The notes: a model not told the origin generated them from the sequence alone. Counted from the stretch's first letter, positions 28,514 through 38,512 are shown. The stretch is 64,000 nucleotides of DNA from Oceanibaculum pacificum (GCF_001618175.1 NZ_LPXN01000001.1:62001-126000), one strand, 5' to 3'. Made by a program: numbers and translations.

Positions 28514-29674
28514 TCAGAATAAATGGCCGGAGCGTCGGGCCTTGGTCGCCAGGTAGCTTTCATTATGCCGGTTGGTGGGAAAGCTGTGCGCCACCCGCTC
28601 GACCACTTCGATGCCGTGCTGCGCCAAGCCGGCGACCTTATCCAGATTGTTGGTCAGCAGCCGCACCCGCGTCGCGCCTAGCTGGCGCAGCATCTCCGCC
28701 GCCGGGGCGAAGGCGCGTTCGTCGGCATCGAAGCCCAGATGCTCATTGGCATCCACCGTATCCAGCCCCAGATCCTGCAGCTGATAGGCGCGCAGCTTGT
28801 TCACCAGACCGATATCGCGGCCTTCCTGCGCCAGATAAAGCAGGATGCCGGTTCCCGTCGCCGCCATGGCCTGGATCGCGCCGCGCAGCTGGTCGCCGCA
28901 ATCGCAGCGCAGGCTGCCCAGTAAATCGCCGGTGAAGCATTGCGAATGCAGCCGCACCAGCACCGGCTCGCCGACGGCGATTTTCTCCTCCGGCCGGCCG
29001 ATCAGAATTGCGAGGTGCTCGACGCCGCCATCCTGTGGCCGAAAGGCGGCAATGCGGGTTTCCTCGATGTCGGCCAGCGGCACCCGCGCCTCGCACGCCT
29101 TCACCAGGCGGGCGGCGACAAGCTGGGGATAGGCGGCGACCTCCGTCGCGTCGACCAGCACCAGATCATTAGCCTGGGCCATGGCCCGCAGCGGATCGAA
29201 ATCAGTATGGCCAACCAGCGCTACCAATGCCGCCGGGATCAGCCGCGCCTGCTTGATCAGCGCCAGCGCGGTGGCGGCGACACTTTCCTCCGGCTCCGGC
29301 AGGATCGCCACGGTACTGGCCAGTGCCGGCGTCGGGCCGGCGGTGGGGTCGGCCAGGCGGCGGATGAAATCCGGATCGGCCGCCGCCGGCAGCGCAACGC
29401 TTTCCACGCCGCCTGGATGGCTGCCGGGCTTCAGCGCCGCCGCGCGCCGGGCGGTGACGGCGAGTGTCGGGCGGGAGCCGGCCAGCCGGCCCAGAGTAGC
29501 CAGGCTGTCCTCGGTGACCATTTCCGCCGCCATCACCAAGGCGGCCGCCTCGCGCGAGCGGCTGCGGATCAGCACCTGGCCGCCGCGCCGCAGCTCCGAC
29601 AGGGCGCGTTCCACGCTCTTCAGCGCGCCGGGGCGGATGGCGGGGGCGTTGCTGCTGTTGATTTTCGCGGGCAT
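28514..29674 (-). CDS. ribA: GTP cyclohydrolase II with a degenerate RibB-like N-terminal domain
   Basis: RibA opens GTP in the first step of riboflavin synthesis. In this 386-residue protein the C-terminal half has the zinc site CFTGDLLGSLRCDCG and the active-site LYLAQEGRDIGL and LLTNNLDKV motifs. Residues 1-180 have the layout of a DHBP synthase (RibB) domain but lack its DxExE catalytic core near the N-terminus (only SREAAALVMAAEMV) and other metal-binding signatures, so they are probably inactive for that reaction. A separate ribB would be expected elsewhere. No other riboflavin gene lies nearby. Confidence 0.9.
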   Translation of the reverse strand: MPAKINSSNAPAIRPGALKSVERALSELRRGGQVLIRSRSREAAALVMAAEMVTEDSLATLGRLAGSRPTLAVTARRAAALKPGSHPGGVESVALPAAADPDFIRRLADPTAGPTPALASTVAILPEPEESVAATALALIKQARLIPAALVALVGHTDFDPLRAMAQANDLVLVDATEVAAYPQLVAARLVKACEARVPLADIEETRIAAFRPQDGGVEHLAILIGRPEEKIAVGEPVLVRLHSQCFTGDLLGSLRCDCGDQLRGAIQAMAATGTGILLYLAQEGRDIGLVNKLRAYQLQDLGLDTVDANEHLGFDADERAFAPAAEMLRQLGATRVRLLTNNLDKVAGLAQHGIEVVERVAHSFPTNRHNESYLATKARRSGHLF

Positions 29675-29770
29675 TGATGGCCTACAGGGAAAGCGGAAGA
29701 CGCCTACAATCTAGGGAGCCTGCGGCCTCGTGAAAAGCCGAAGCGGCGCAGGGCAGGGGAAACAACAGGC

Positions 29771-30610
29771 ATGACGATGCTATATCGCGGCTATGACAGG
29801 GCGGCGCTGGACGCGCAATACGATAATCGCGCCCGCGTGCCGGAGCATCCGCGCGATTTGGAGCGCTGGGCGGCGCGCAGCGCCGAAGTCCGCGCCGCCT
29901 TCTCCTGCGATGTCGATCTGGCCTATGGCGAGGATGCGCGACAGCGGCTGGATTTCTTTCCCGCCCCGCAGCGCGATGCGCCTGTGCTGCTCTATATCCA
30001 TGGCGGTTATTGGCAGGCGCTGGATAAAAGCTACGCCAGCCATGTCGCCCCGCCCTTCATCGCCGCCGGCATCGCCGTGGCGGTGATGAGCTATCGCCTG
30101 GCGCCGGCGCACCGGTTGACCGATATCGTTGCCGATGCGCGCCAGGCGGCATTGTGGCTGACGCTGCAAGGGCGCGATCTGGGCATCGATTCAGCGCGGT
30201 TGCATGCCGCGGGACATTCGGCGGGCGGGCATCTGGCGGCCTGCCTGTTGTCGGACGGTCTGGTGAAAGGCGCCTGCGGGATCAGCGGCTTGTATGATTT
30301 GGAGCCGATCCGCCTGTGCTATCTGAATGGCGGGCTGCGGCTGGACGTGGCCGAGGCGCAAGCCTTAAGCCCGATCCATACGCCGCCATCCGAGACGCGG
30401 TCGATGCTGCTGGCCGTGGGCGCGCGGGAAAGCCCGGAATTTCACCGCCAGCAGGCTGATTACGTCGCCGCCCTGCGCGCCGCGCGCCGGCCGGTTATTG
30501 CGATGACGCTGGAAGGGCGGCACCATTTCGACATCGTCGATTCCTTCTGCGATCCGCAAAGCCCGCTATTCGAGGGCATGCTGCGGCAGATTCTGGCCCC
30601 GATCTTCTGA
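29771..30610 (+). CDS. Alpha/beta hydrolase, kynurenine formamidase-like
   Basis: The 279-residue product has the oxyanion motif YIHGGYWQALDKS near residue 77 and the nucleophile elbow AAGHSAGGHLAACLL near residue 155, with an acid and a His (EGRHHFDIVDSF) near the C-terminus. The N-terminus LYRGYDRAALDAQYDNRARVPEH is shared with hydrolases annotated as kynurenine formamidase-like or BD-FAE family. No tryptophan-breakdown genes lie nearby, so the substrate stays open. Confidence 0.87.
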   Translation: MTMLYRGYDRAALDAQYDNRARVPEHPRDLERWAARSAEVRAAFSCDVDLAYGEDARQRLDFFPAPQRDAPVLLYIHGGYWQALDKSYASHVAPPFIAAGIAVAVMSYRLAPAHRLTDIVADARQAALWLTLQGRDLGIDSARLHAAGHSAGGHLAACLLSDGLVKGACGISGLYDLEPIRLCYLNGGLRLDVAEAQALSPIHTPPSETRSMLLAVGARESPEFHRQQADYVAALRAARRPVIAMTLEGRHHFDIVDSFCDPQSPLFEGMLRQILAPIF

Positions 30611-30649
30611 TCCGACTACACTGCGGCGCTGCCGAACGCGGGAGAACCC

Positions 30650-31339
30650 ATGACAAGCGGTAAAAAGATCCTTCTGGTCGAAGACGAGGACATGCTGCGC
30701 AACGCGCTTGCGGAGCAGCTCCAGCTTCACGAGGAGTTCACCACCATTGAGGCCGCGACCGGCGCGGCGGCGCTGGAAGCCGCCAAGGCCGATACGTTCG
30801 ACCTGGTCCTGCTGGATGTCGGCCTGCCCGATATCGACGGGCGCGAGGTTTGTCGCCTGATGCGGCGCGGCGGCCTGAAATGCCCGGTCATCATGCTGAC
30901 CGGCGCGATTTCCGACGCCGACACCATTCTGGGCCTCGATTCAGGGGCGAACGACTATGTGACCAAGCCGTTCCGCTTGAATGTGCTGCTGGCCCGCATC
31001 CGCGCGCAATTGCGACAACATCAGCAGAGCGACGATGCCGTCTTCGTCATTGGTCCCTACAGCTTCAAGCCCAGCCTGAAGCTGCTGGTCGATGCCACCG
31101 GCACCAAGAAAATCCGGCTGACGGAGAAGGAAACGGCGATCCTGAAATATCTCTATCGCACCGGCGACAAGACGGTGGCGCGTGAGGTGCTGCTGAACGA
31201 GGTCTGGGGCTATAATGCCGGGGTGACCACCCACACGCTGGAAACCCATGTCTACCGTTTGCGCCAGAAGATCGAGCGTGACCCCTCCAACGCCACCATC
31301 CTGGTGACCGAACCCGGCGGCTATCGGCTGGCCCTCTAG
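30650..31339 (+). CDS. OmpR/PhoB-family response regulator
   Basis: The 229-residue protein has a receiver domain with the acidic pocket (VEDED), phosphoacceptor Asp in LVLLDVGLPDIDG near residue 54, and the KPF lysine, then a winged-helix DNA-binding domain (VLLNEVWGYNAGVTTHTLETHVYRLRQKI). It resembles CenR-type regulators of alphaproteobacteria in my recollection, but no adjacent histidine kinase gene exists to support that. It is an orphan here; the cyclase gene follows 103 bp later. Confidence 0.92.
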   Translation: MTSGKKILLVEDEDMLRNALAEQLQLHEEFTTIEAATGAAALEAAKADTFDLVLLDVGLPDIDGREVCRLMRRGGLKCPVIMLTGAISDADTILGLDSGANDYVTKPFRLNVLLARIRAQLRQHQQSDDAVFVIGPYSFKPSLKLLVDATGTKKIRLTEKETAILKYLYRTGDKTVAREVLLNEVWGYNAGVTTHTLETHVYRLRQKIERDPSNATILVTEPGGYRLAL

Positions 31340-31442
31340 AAGCCACGGGACAGGCGCTCGCGCTGTCGTCACGCGCTGTTGAGCGGCGGGGAGCGCAAGC
31401 GCGGCTTATGCTCCGGTACCGATTGTCTCTGGGGTGTTCCGT

Positions 31443-32792
31443 ATGGTTTCGCTGTCGCCGCTGATCCGGCTGTTCCGCCCGTCGCCTCGCATATTGCTGC
31501 CGGCGCGCATGACGGCTGCGATCGAGGCACAGCAGGCGGAAAGCGAGATATTGATCGGCTGGGTGCAGCTCGCCGTCGTGCTTACTTTCGCCATCCTCTA
31601 TTCGCTGGCGCCGAAAACCTTCCATGCGGACATCATGCTGCAGCCCGTCCCCTGGGCGCTTGGAATCTATGCCGGCTTCACCCTGTTCCGCCTGCTGCTG
31701 GCGCACCGCCGCCGGCTGCCGGGCTGGTTTCTCTATCTCTCCATCGTCGCCGACATGGCGCTGTTGTTGGTGACGATCTGGAGCTTCCATATCCAATATC
31801 AGCAGCCGCCCTCCTTCTATCTGAAGGCGCCGACGGTGCTTTACGTGTTTATTTTCATCGCCTTGCGGGCGTTGCGCTTCGAGGCGCGCTTCGTGCTGGC
31901 GGCTGGCGCCGCGGCGGCGCTGGGATGGCTGGCGCTGGTCTATTACGCGGTGTTCTCGACCATGGAGAACCCGATGATCACGCGGAACTACGTCACCTAC
32001 CTCACCTCCAACGCCATTCTGCTGGGGGCCGAGTTCGACAAGATCATTTCCATCCTGCTGGTCACGGCGGTGATTGCCGCAGCCATTCTGCGTGCCCGCG
32101 CCCTGCTGGAGCGCGCGGTGATCGACGGCGCGGCGGCGCGTGACCTGTCGCGTTTCTTCGCGCCCGAGGTGGCGGCGCGGATTACCGCCGCCGAGCATCG
32201 CATCCGTGCCGGCGAGGGCGAGATGCAGAACGCGGCGATCCTCACCGTCGATATTCGCGGTTTCACGAAATTGTCGATGGAAGCGCCGCCGCGCGAGGTG
32301 ATGGCGCTGCTGTCGGAGTATCAGTCACGGGTCGTGCCGGCAATCCAGCGCCAGGGCGGCAGCATCGACAAATTCCTGGGCGACGGCGTGATGGCCACTT
32401 TCGGCGCGGCACTACCGACGGAAACCTACGCTGCCGATGCGCTGCGCGCCGTGGATGCCGTGACGGCGGCGGTGACGCTGTGGAATGGCGAGCGGATCGC
32501 GGCGGGACTCGCTCCCTTGCGCATCGGCGCCGCGGTCAGCACCGGGCCGGTCTTGTTCGGCGCGGTCGGCGACGATACGCGGCTGGAATATACGGTCATT
32601 GGAGAAGCTGTGAATCTGGCCGCCAAGCTGGAGAATCACACCAAGCGCGAAGGGGTGACGGCCTTGGCGCCGGCGGCGGCCTACGATCTGGCGCTGATGC
32701 AGGGCTACCGCGCCCCGGCCACCGCGCGACGCTTGCCCGCCCGTCACGTGGACGGGGTGGAGGGGCCGCTCGATCTGGTGGCGATCGCCTAG
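31443..32792 (+). CDS. Membrane-anchored class III adenylate/guanylate cyclase
   Basis: The 449-residue product has six probable membrane spans in its first 220 residues, then a linker (RDLSRFFAPEVAARI), and a cyclase catalytic domain. The two metal-binding aspartates are in ILTVDIRGFTK and KFLGDGVMATFG; the lysine in DKFLGD suggests adenine preference, and YTVIGEAVNLAAKLE completes the site. It should make cAMP at the inner membrane. A GTG at 31434 is an alternative start. No signal-sensing domain is recognisable in the membrane part. Confidence 0.9.
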   Translation: MVSLSPLIRLFRPSPRILLPARMTAAIEAQQAESEILIGWVQLAVVLTFAILYSLAPKTFHADIMLQPVPWALGIYAGFTLFRLLLAHRRRLPGWFLYLSIVADMALLLVTIWSFHIQYQQPPSFYLKAPTVLYVFIFIALRALRFEARFVLAAGAAAALGWLALVYYAVFSTMENPMITRNYVTYLTSNAILLGAEFDKIISILLVTAVIAAAILRARALLERAVIDGAAARDLSRFFAPEVAARITAAEHRIRAGEGEMQNAAILTVDIRGFTKLSMEAPPREVMALLSEYQSRVVPAIQRQGGSIDKFLGDGVMATFGAALPTETYAADALRAVDAVTAAVTLWNGERIAAGLAPLRIGAAVSTGPVLFGAVGDDTRLEYTVIGEAVNLAAKLENHTKREGVTALAPAAAYDLALMQGYRAPATARRLPARHVDGVEGPLDLVAIA

Positions 32793-32796
32793 GAAC

Positions 32797-32870
32797 TGGC
32801 TGGGGCGCCAGGATTCGAACCTGGGATCACGAGACCAAAACCCGTTGCCTTACCGCTTGGCCACGCCCCA
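32797..32870 (-). tRNA. tRNA-Gln (anticodon UUG)
   Basis: The minus strand folds into a cloverleaf starting TGGGGCG, paired with CGCCCCA, discriminator G and an encoded CCA (32797-32799). The anticodon loop is TTTTGGT, giving UUG, and the T-arm has GGTTCGAATCC. It is the only tRNA-Gln gene in the window and lies between the cyclase and the PodJ-like cluster. Confidence 0.95.
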
Positions 32871-33011
32871 ACGCGGGCCGCACCATAAGCGCTAAATCGG
32901 GGCTGCGCAAGATCGCAACAAACGCCTTGAAACCCGCCATTTCAACCGCCGCTTAACAGCTATGGCGCGATCTGTTACTTGTTGGTAGTGCCGGCATGGC
33001 GCGGGCGGCGG

Positions 33012-33434
33012 ATGAGTGGGATGGCCCAGGACAAACCCCAGCATAAAACCAAGGATAAACCCCAGGATAAGCGCAGTGTCCCCTGGAGCATCAAGGGGGT
33101 TTCGAGCGAAGCCCGGGAGGCCGCGCGCGCCGCCGTCGACGCTTCCGGCAGGACCATGGGCGAATGGCTGAGCGAGGCGATCCGTGCGGCGGCGGAAAAA
33201 CAGGCGGCCCCGGCACTGCCGGAGGCGCCGGCCCGGATCGAGCCGTCACCGGTGGAACTGGCGGAATGGCAGGCGCTGGTCGAGCGTATCGAGGCGGCGG
33301 AACGGCGGAATGCGCTGATGGTGGCCCCGCTGCATGAAATCCTGACGACCATAGCGCGGCGGCTGGAATCGCTGGAATCCCGGATCGACAAGCGGACCGA
33401 GAGCCCGGTGGAAACACCCGAAGATCAGCGGTAG
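33012..33434 (+). CDS. Small protein with the PodJ-type N-terminal module, copy 1
   Basis: The 140-residue protein begins with a charged repeat rich in Asp, Lys, Pro and Gln (DKPQHKTKDKPQDK), then the module PWSIKGVSSEAREAARAAV...GEWLSEAI. The same module opens the next two genes. A short coiled-coil-like C-terminus (RRNALMV to LEIR) follows; no membrane span is visible. The ATG at 33012 is chosen; ATG at 33021 is an alternative. Function unknown; the module suggests the same partner as PodJ. Confidence 0.7.
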   Translation: MSGMAQDKPQHKTKDKPQDKRSVPWSIKGVSSEAREAARAAVDASGRTMGEWLSEAIRAAAEKQAAPALPEAPARIEPSPVELAEWQALVERIEAAERRNALMVAPLHEILTTIARRLESLESRIDKRTESPVETPEDQR

Positions 33435-33467
33435 CGCCGGTAGCGGCGCACGGAGCGGGGGAGCGGC

Positions 33468-33938
33468 ATGGCACAGATATCACCCTGGAGCGTCAAGGGC
33501 GTTCCCTATGAGGATCGGGAGACCGCAAAGGCGCTGGCCCGGCAGGCCGGCCTGCCGCTGGGGAGCTGGCTCAGTCAATTGATCCGTGAAGCGAATGGCG
33601 CGCCGGTTGTGCAGGAAACGCCCCCGGAAGTTTCTTCAGACAGTCCCGTTTCGGAGCCGCTTGAAGCCGATGCCTTCACCTATCCCGTTGCCGACAGCTT
33701 GTCGTCGGATGTGGCGGAACGCCGCTTCGCCGCCTTGCAAACGCAAATCGATGCCTTGACGAGCCTGCTGCGCGATAGACCGCCCGCCGCCATGGCGGAA
33801 TCGATCGGCGAGACTGGCGCGCCGCTGGAGCGCGCGGTGATGCGGCTGTCGGAGAGAGTCCAGCAACTGGAGCAGGAAGTGTTCAACGAGGCGCCAGGCC
33901 AGGCCGGAATGATCGGCCGGCTGCTCGGCCGCCGCTGA
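33468..33938 (+). CDS. Small protein with the PodJ-type N-terminal module, copy 2
   Basis: The 156-residue product starts MAQISPWSVKGVPYEDRETAKALARQAG and reaches LGSWLSQLI with the same spacing as its neighbours. The middle is acidic; the last 60 residues can form a coiled coil (ERRFAALQTQIDALTSLLRD, RLSERVQQLEQEV). There is no membrane span. It sits 33 bp after copy 1 and 103 bp before the large gene. Confidence 0.75.
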   Translation: MAQISPWSVKGVPYEDRETAKALARQAGLPLGSWLSQLIREANGAPVVQETPPEVSSDSPVSEPLEADAFTYPVADSLSSDVAERRFAALQTQIDALTSLLRDRPPAAMAESIGETGAPLERAVMRLSERVQQLEQEVFNEAPGQAGMIGRLLGRR

Positions 33939-34041
33939 CGGCACTACGATGCTTAACGCCGCCGTCGCACGGTAGTATGATTGCCCGAGAGGGAACTACC
34001 GCTGGCTCGACGGCGGTGCGAAGAGAAGGGAAGCCGGTGCG

Positions 34042-35925
34042 GTGAGCAAAGCCACGCCCTGGAGCGTCAAAGGGGTCGACGAGGAAACCCGGGCCCTTGC
34101 CCGGGATGCCGCGCAAGCATCCGGCCTGACGATCGGCGCCTGGATCGACCTGGCGATTCTGCGCCATGCTGGCCTTTTGCCTGTGGAAGAGAATCGCGCG
34201 CCTGAACTGGTTGATTCCTCTGATCAGGCCGCCGCGCTGGAAGCGCAGGCGGAAGCGCTGTCGCAGACCGCCGATGCCGCGGAACGGCGGCTCAACGCCA
34301 GTCTGAAGCCCGCCGCGCTGGATGTCGCCCAGGCCGCGCAACGCATGGTGGCGCTGGAATCCTCCTTCCGTGCCGGGGCGCCCTTTAAGCCGAAGCCCGC
34401 CATACTGGACGAGGCCGAGAGCGAAAGCAGCGAAACGCCGCCGGAAGACGGTACCGAGCCCGACTTCTCCCCGCCCATGCCGGAAGAGTCAGTGACGATC
34501 GAAGCGACGGCGGTGCCGCTCGAAGATGCGGAGAGGCTGGTCCGCGACGAAACGACCCCGGCAGAGGCGCGGCGGGTGTCGGGCAAGATGATCGTCGGAA
34601 CCGGCGTCCTGGCGCTTGGCATCGCCGCCGGGGTCGCCCTGATGAGCCAGGCCGACCGGATCGGTCTCGGCCCGGCCTTGCAGCGCCTGGAGCGAATGGT
34701 GGAGGGCTGGGTCGAGGATGTCGGCTCCAGCCTGCAACGCGAGGCGCGACCGGTCGAGCGAGCCGAGACACCGCCACCGTCACAATCGGCCCTTCCGGTC
34801 GAGCCGCCCCCGGCCATCGATCCGGCAACCCCGCAGGCCGTGGCCGCCGCCGCGCCCGAGCAGAGCGAGACATTTCCGGAGCCGCCGCCGCCAACCCCAG
34901 CGCAGGCGCTTCCAGCCGCGCCGCGCACTTTGCCGCCGCTGCGCGCCACCGAGGCCGCGCCGGAGCGACCGCCCGAAAGTGCCGCCGAACCGAAAGCGCC
35001 GGAGAAAGTGGCGGCCTTGACAGCGGCGGCCCCAGAGCCATCCGCGGCGGAGCAGCCGCCAGCCCCGCCACCGGCCCTGTCGCGGACCCGGCTGAATGAT
35101 CGTTCGGTGCCGCGTGAGCCGGCGGCCTTTGCCCGTTGGGTGGAGGATCGCGCGAAGCAGGGCGAACGCATGGCGCAGCACGATCTGGCCGTGCTCTTCG
35201 CCCAGGGCGAGGGCCGGCCGCAGGATATGGAGAAGGCTGCCTACTGGTTCCGCGAGGCGGCGGTGCAGGGAGTGGCGAACGCTCAGTATAATCTGGGCGT
35301 CCTGTACGAAACCGGCCGTGGCGTGCAGCAGGACGATGTGCGCGCGCTGCTCTGGTATCACAGCGCGGCCGAACAAGGCCATGCCAAGGCGCAGCATAAT
35401 CTGGGCAGCTTCTATGCCGCCGGCCGCGGTATCCCGGTCAGCTATGGCGAAGCGCGTAAATGGTTGCGCCGGTCTGGCGATCAGGGCTTTGCCCCGGCCT
35501 TGCGCGACCTTGCCCGCATTGAGGAGCGGGGCCTGGGCGCGCCGCCGGATATCGAGAAAGCCCGCGCGCTTTACGCCCAGGCCATGGTGCTGGGCGATGA
35601 GGAGGCAGCCAAGCGCTTGACGGCACTACCACCGGTTCCGGCCGGGGCCATGACAGTGGCGGCCGGCGCTGGCGGCGATTCCCTGGTGCTATCGCCTGAA
35701 GCCGAGCGCGAAACCATCCGGGCGGTACAACGTTTTCTGGCGGCCGGGGCCGCCGATGTCGCGGCCGATGGGTTGATGGGAGAAAAGACCCGCGAGGCGA
35801 TCCGGGATTATGAGCGCAAGGCCGGCCTGCCGATTACCGGTCAGGTCGGGCCGCGCCTGCTGAACCATATGATCTTGCGCTCGGTCCGCAGCGCCGGGGT
35901 GGATCGCGGCACTACCGTCCGGTGA
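34042..35925 (+). CDS. PodJ-like polar localisation protein with SEL1 repeats and peptidoglycan-binding domain
   Basis: The 627-residue protein starts at GTG with [23 protein letters not shown]...IGAWIDLAI (residues 5-40), the PodJ N-terminal signature. A short coiled-coil stretch spans about 60-110, one membrane span covers residues 183-203, and a Pro/Ala-rich periplasmic linker covers about 240-345. Three to four SEL1 repeats lie at about 375-525 ([32 protein letters not shown]), then a peptidoglycan-binding domain at 552-612. PodJ organises the new cell pole in Caulobacter; this homolog is shorter because the cytoplasmic coiled coil is reduced. It converges on ispE with a 14-bp overlap. 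Confidence 0.85.
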   Translation: MSKATPWSVKGVDEETRALARDAAQASGLTIGAWIDLAILRHAGLLPVEENRAPELVDSSDQAAALEAQAEALSQTADAAERRLNASLKPAALDVAQAAQRMVALESSFRAGAPFKPKPAILDEAESESSETPPEDGTEPDFSPPMPEESVTIEATAVPLEDAERLVRDETTPAEARRVSGKMIVGTGVLALGIAAGVALMSQADRIGLGPALQRLERMVEGWVEDVGSSLQREARPVERAETPPPSQSALPVEPPPAIDPATPQAVAAAAPEQSETFPEPPPPTPAQALPAAPRTLPPLRATEAAPERPPESAAEPKAPEKVAALTAAAPEPSAAEQPPAPPPALSRTRLNDRSVPREPAAFARWVEDRAKQGERMAQHDLAVLFAQGEGRPQDMEKAAYWFREAAVQGVANAQYNLGVLYETGRGVQQDDVRALLWYHSAAEQGHAKAQHNLGSFYAAGRGIPVSYGEARKWLRRSGDQGFAPALRDLARIEERGLGAPPDIEKARALYAQAMVLGDEEAAKRLTALPPVPAGAMTVAAGAGGDSLVLSPEAERETIRAVQRFLAAGAADVAADGLMGEKTREAIRDYERKAGLPITGQVGPRLLNHMILRSVRSAGVDRGTTVR

Positions 35926-36772
35926 GCCGGGTGGCCACGGCCCACCAGCCCGGCCGCTCGCGGCCGATGGTATGCGCCGCCTCGGTTGCCGCATCCTCGG
36001 TTTGCATCAGCGCGAAACAGGTTGGACCGCTCCCCGACATCCTAGCCAGCAGGCAGCCGGGCTGCCTCTGCAACAAGTCAAGAACATCGGAAATAGCTGG
36101 TAGCAGCGCGATGGCGGCCGACGCCAGATCGTTACGCTGAGCCGCCAGGAAGGAAACCAGCGCAGTCGGATCGGTCGGTATTGCCTCAGGCGCGGGCGCG
36201 CCGAACGGCCCCTGCCGTGCCTTGAAGACCGCCGGCGTTGAGAGCGGCTGGCCGGGATTGACCAGGACCAGCGGTAGTGCCGGCAGCGCCACCGGCTCCA
36301 GCGTCTCGCCGACGCCGCTCAGCCGCGCGGACCGGCCCAGCAGGCAGACCGGCACATCGGCCCCTAGCTGTAGCGCCAAGGCGGCCAGCACATCCTCGGG
36401 CAGGGCAATTTTCCAGAGATTCATCAGCGCGTGTAGAGCCGCCGCCGCATCGGCCGAACCGCCGCCAATACCGGAGGCGACCGGCAATGTCTTGGTCAGA
36501 CGCAGGGCGGCCTGGGCGGGCCGGCCGGCGGCCTCGGCCAGCAGCCGGGCGGCGCGCAGCACCAGATTGTCCGGTTCCGCCGACAGCGCGGCGGCAAAGG
36601 GGCCGTCAATCTTCAGGGAAAGCTGGTCGGACGGCGCGGCTTCGATATGGTCGCCCTGACCGGCGAAGGCGACCAAGCTGTCGAGCAAATGATAACCATC
36701 CGCCCGCCGGCCGGTCACATGCAGGAATAAATTCAGTTTGGCCGGCGCCGGCCGGCCGATGGCAGCGGTCAT
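35912..36772 (-). CDS. ispE: 4-diphosphocytidyl-2-C-methyl-D-erythritol kinase
   Basis: IspE phosphorylates CDP-methylerythritol in the MEP pathway to isoprenoids. The 286-residue GHMP kinase shows [21 protein letters not shown] near the N-terminus, the ATP loop [18 protein letters not shown] near residue 95, and C-terminal [13 protein letters not shown]. The gene follows the TPR lipoprotein gene by 8 bp on the same strand. Confidence 0.96.
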   Translation of the reverse strand: MTAAIGRPAPAKLNLFLHVTGRRADGYHLLDSLVAFAGQGDHIEAAPSDQLSLKIDGPFAAALSAEPDNLVLRAARLLAEAAGRPAQAALRLTKTLPVASGIGGGSADAAAALHALMNLWKIALPEDVLAALALQLGADVPVCLLGRSARLSGVGETLEPVALPALPLVLVNPGQPLSTPAVFKARQGPFGAPAPEAIPTDPTALVSFLAAQRNDLASAAIALLPAISDVLDLLQRQPGCLLARMSGSGPTCFALMQTEDAATEAAHTIGRERPGWWAVATRLTGR

Positions 36773-36780
36773 GACGGCGA

Positions 36781-38478
36781 TCAGTTGCGCGAGGCCAGCC
36801 CATCCGCCAGCTTGCTGCGGACCTTGGCCTCCAGCTCCTTATCCTCCGGCTTCAGGCTGATCACCCGTTGCCATTGGAAGCGGGCCTCCGTGCGGCGTCC
36901 GACCTGCCAATAGGCGTCGCCCAAATGGTCGTTGATCGTCGGATCATGCGGCATCAGTTCGATGGCGCGTTCCAATTGGCGCACCGCGTCGTCGTAGCGC
37001 TGCTGCTGATAGAGCACCCAGCCCAGGCTGTCGATGATGTAGCCGTCCGACGGGCGCTGCGCCACGGCGCGCTCGATCATCTCATGCGCCTGGTCCAGCT
37101 TGATGCCTTGCTCGGTCCAGGAATAGGCCAGGTAATTCAGCACCAAGGGCTGCTCGGGCTGCAACTCCAGCGCACGCAGGAAGTCGCGCTCGGCTGCCTC
37201 CCACTGCTTCGCCCGCTCATGCGCGATGCCGCGCACATAATAGAGCGACCAGTTGCGCTGCACCGGTTCCGTCAGCCGCGCTACGGCGCGGTCATAGGCC
37301 GTAATGGCCGCCGGGTAATCCTCGGCCGCGCGCTTCAGGTCGCCGATGCGCACCAGCGGCTCGATCCGGGTCTTGTCGCGGGCCGCCAGATCTTCGAATT
37401 TGGCGGCGGCTTCCTCGCTTCGGTCCAGGCCGTTCAGGCTTTCGGCGATGGCCATGTCGACCTCCCACCGATAGGAGGAATCCTTCGGCACGCCGTCAAA
37501 CACCTCAATGGCGCGCTCGAAGCGCTTCTGGTCCTGCAGCAGCTCGCCGACCAGGATGCGGCTGATCGGCTCCTCCGGGCGGATATGCAGCGCCAGCCGG
37601 GCATAGATCAGCGACACTTCCACCGCGCGGTCGCGGCGCAGGCCGGTGGCAATGTCGTACAACGCCTCGGCCAGGCCTTCGACCGGATTCCGCGCCAGCC
37701 GCTGCGGCTTCGGTTCCTTGCCGAGGCCGTCCAGCCGGCGCTGGATGCGATCATCCTCGCCCATCCGGGCCAGGTAATCGGTATAGAGGTTTCGCGCCTG
37801 CTCGATCTTGCCGTTGCGCTCGTAGAAGCTGCCCAGGGCCTGCACAAGACGCAGCGGCGGCGCGGAAACGGTGGCCAGTGTGCGTTCGAAGGCGACCTCG
37901 GCCGCCTGCGGCTCGCCGACCAGATCCATGATCAGGCCGGTGTGGAAATCCTTCAGCAAGGTCAGGCCGGGATCGCCGGCCAGTGCGTTCAGCGCCTCTG
38001 TGGCGGCCGTTATGTCGCCCTTTCCGGCCTGCAGCCAACCCAGGATCAGCGGCCGCACCAGGCGTCCCAGGCCGCGTGTTTCAAGCGGCTCGACATAGGC
38101 GATGGCGCGCTCGTAATCCTTGGCGCGCGCCGATTCCAGCGCCAGCAACAGCCCGGCGACCGGATCGTCCGGCGCGAGCCGCGCAACCCGGTCGGCCAGC
38201 GAACTCAGCGAGGCGATGCGGCCCTCCGCAACCTGCAGGATCAACACCCGGCGCAACAGCGCCGGATTGTCCGGGTCGGCGGCCAGTGCCTGGCTCATAT
38301 AGTCGGCGGCGGCGGTGTAATCGCCCAGCCGGTAGGCGTGCTGTCCGGCAAGATAGCTGCCGACGGATGCGCCGCTCATCCGCGCCGCTTCGGCGGGCGA
38401 GGCGGTGGTGCAGGCCGGCAAGGCCGCGCCCAGGCCGATCAGGCCGGCGACAGCCAGGGAGGCGAAACGGAAACTCAT
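36781..38478 (-). CDS. TPR-repeat lipoprotein
   Basis: The 565-residue protein has a lipoprotein signal with lipobox LPAC (Cys23) and about ten tetratricopeptide repeats across its length, ending in a clear canonical set ([42 protein letters not shown]). It should be anchored in the outer membrane and act as a scaffold. Conserved order with ETF-QO and ispE is seen in other alphaproteobacteria, but no role is known. A good RBS (GGAGA) precedes the ATG at 38478. Confidence 0.87.
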   Translation of the reverse strand: MSFRFASLAVAGLIGLGAALPACTTASPAEAARMSGASVGSYLAGQHAYRLGDYTAAADYMSQALAADPDNPALLRRVLILQVAEGRIASLSSLADRVARLAPDDPVAGLLLALESARAKDYERAIAYVEPLETRGLGRLVRPLILGWLQAGKGDITAATEALNALAGDPGLTLLKDFHTGLIMDLVGEPQAAEVAFERTLATVSAPPLRLVQALGSFYERNGKIEQARNLYTDYLARMGEDDRIQRRLDGLGKEPKPQRLARNPVEGLAEALYDIATGLRRDRAVEVSLIYARLALHIRPEEPISRILVGELLQDQKRFERAIEVFDGVPKDSSYRWEVDMAIAESLNGLDRSEEAAAKFEDLAARDKTRIEPLVRIGDLKRAAEDYPAAITAYDRAVARLTEPVQRNWSLYYVRGIAHERAKQWEAAERDFLRALELQPEQPLVLNYLAYSWTEQGIKLDQAHEMIERAVAQRPSDGYIIDSLGWVLYQQQRYDDAVRQLERAIELMPHDPTINDHLGDAYWQVGRRTEARFQWQRVISLKPEDKELEAKVRSKLADGLASRN

Positions 38479-38512
38479 GCCGGCAATCTCCTTCGGGCTG
38501 CGCCCCTGGGGC

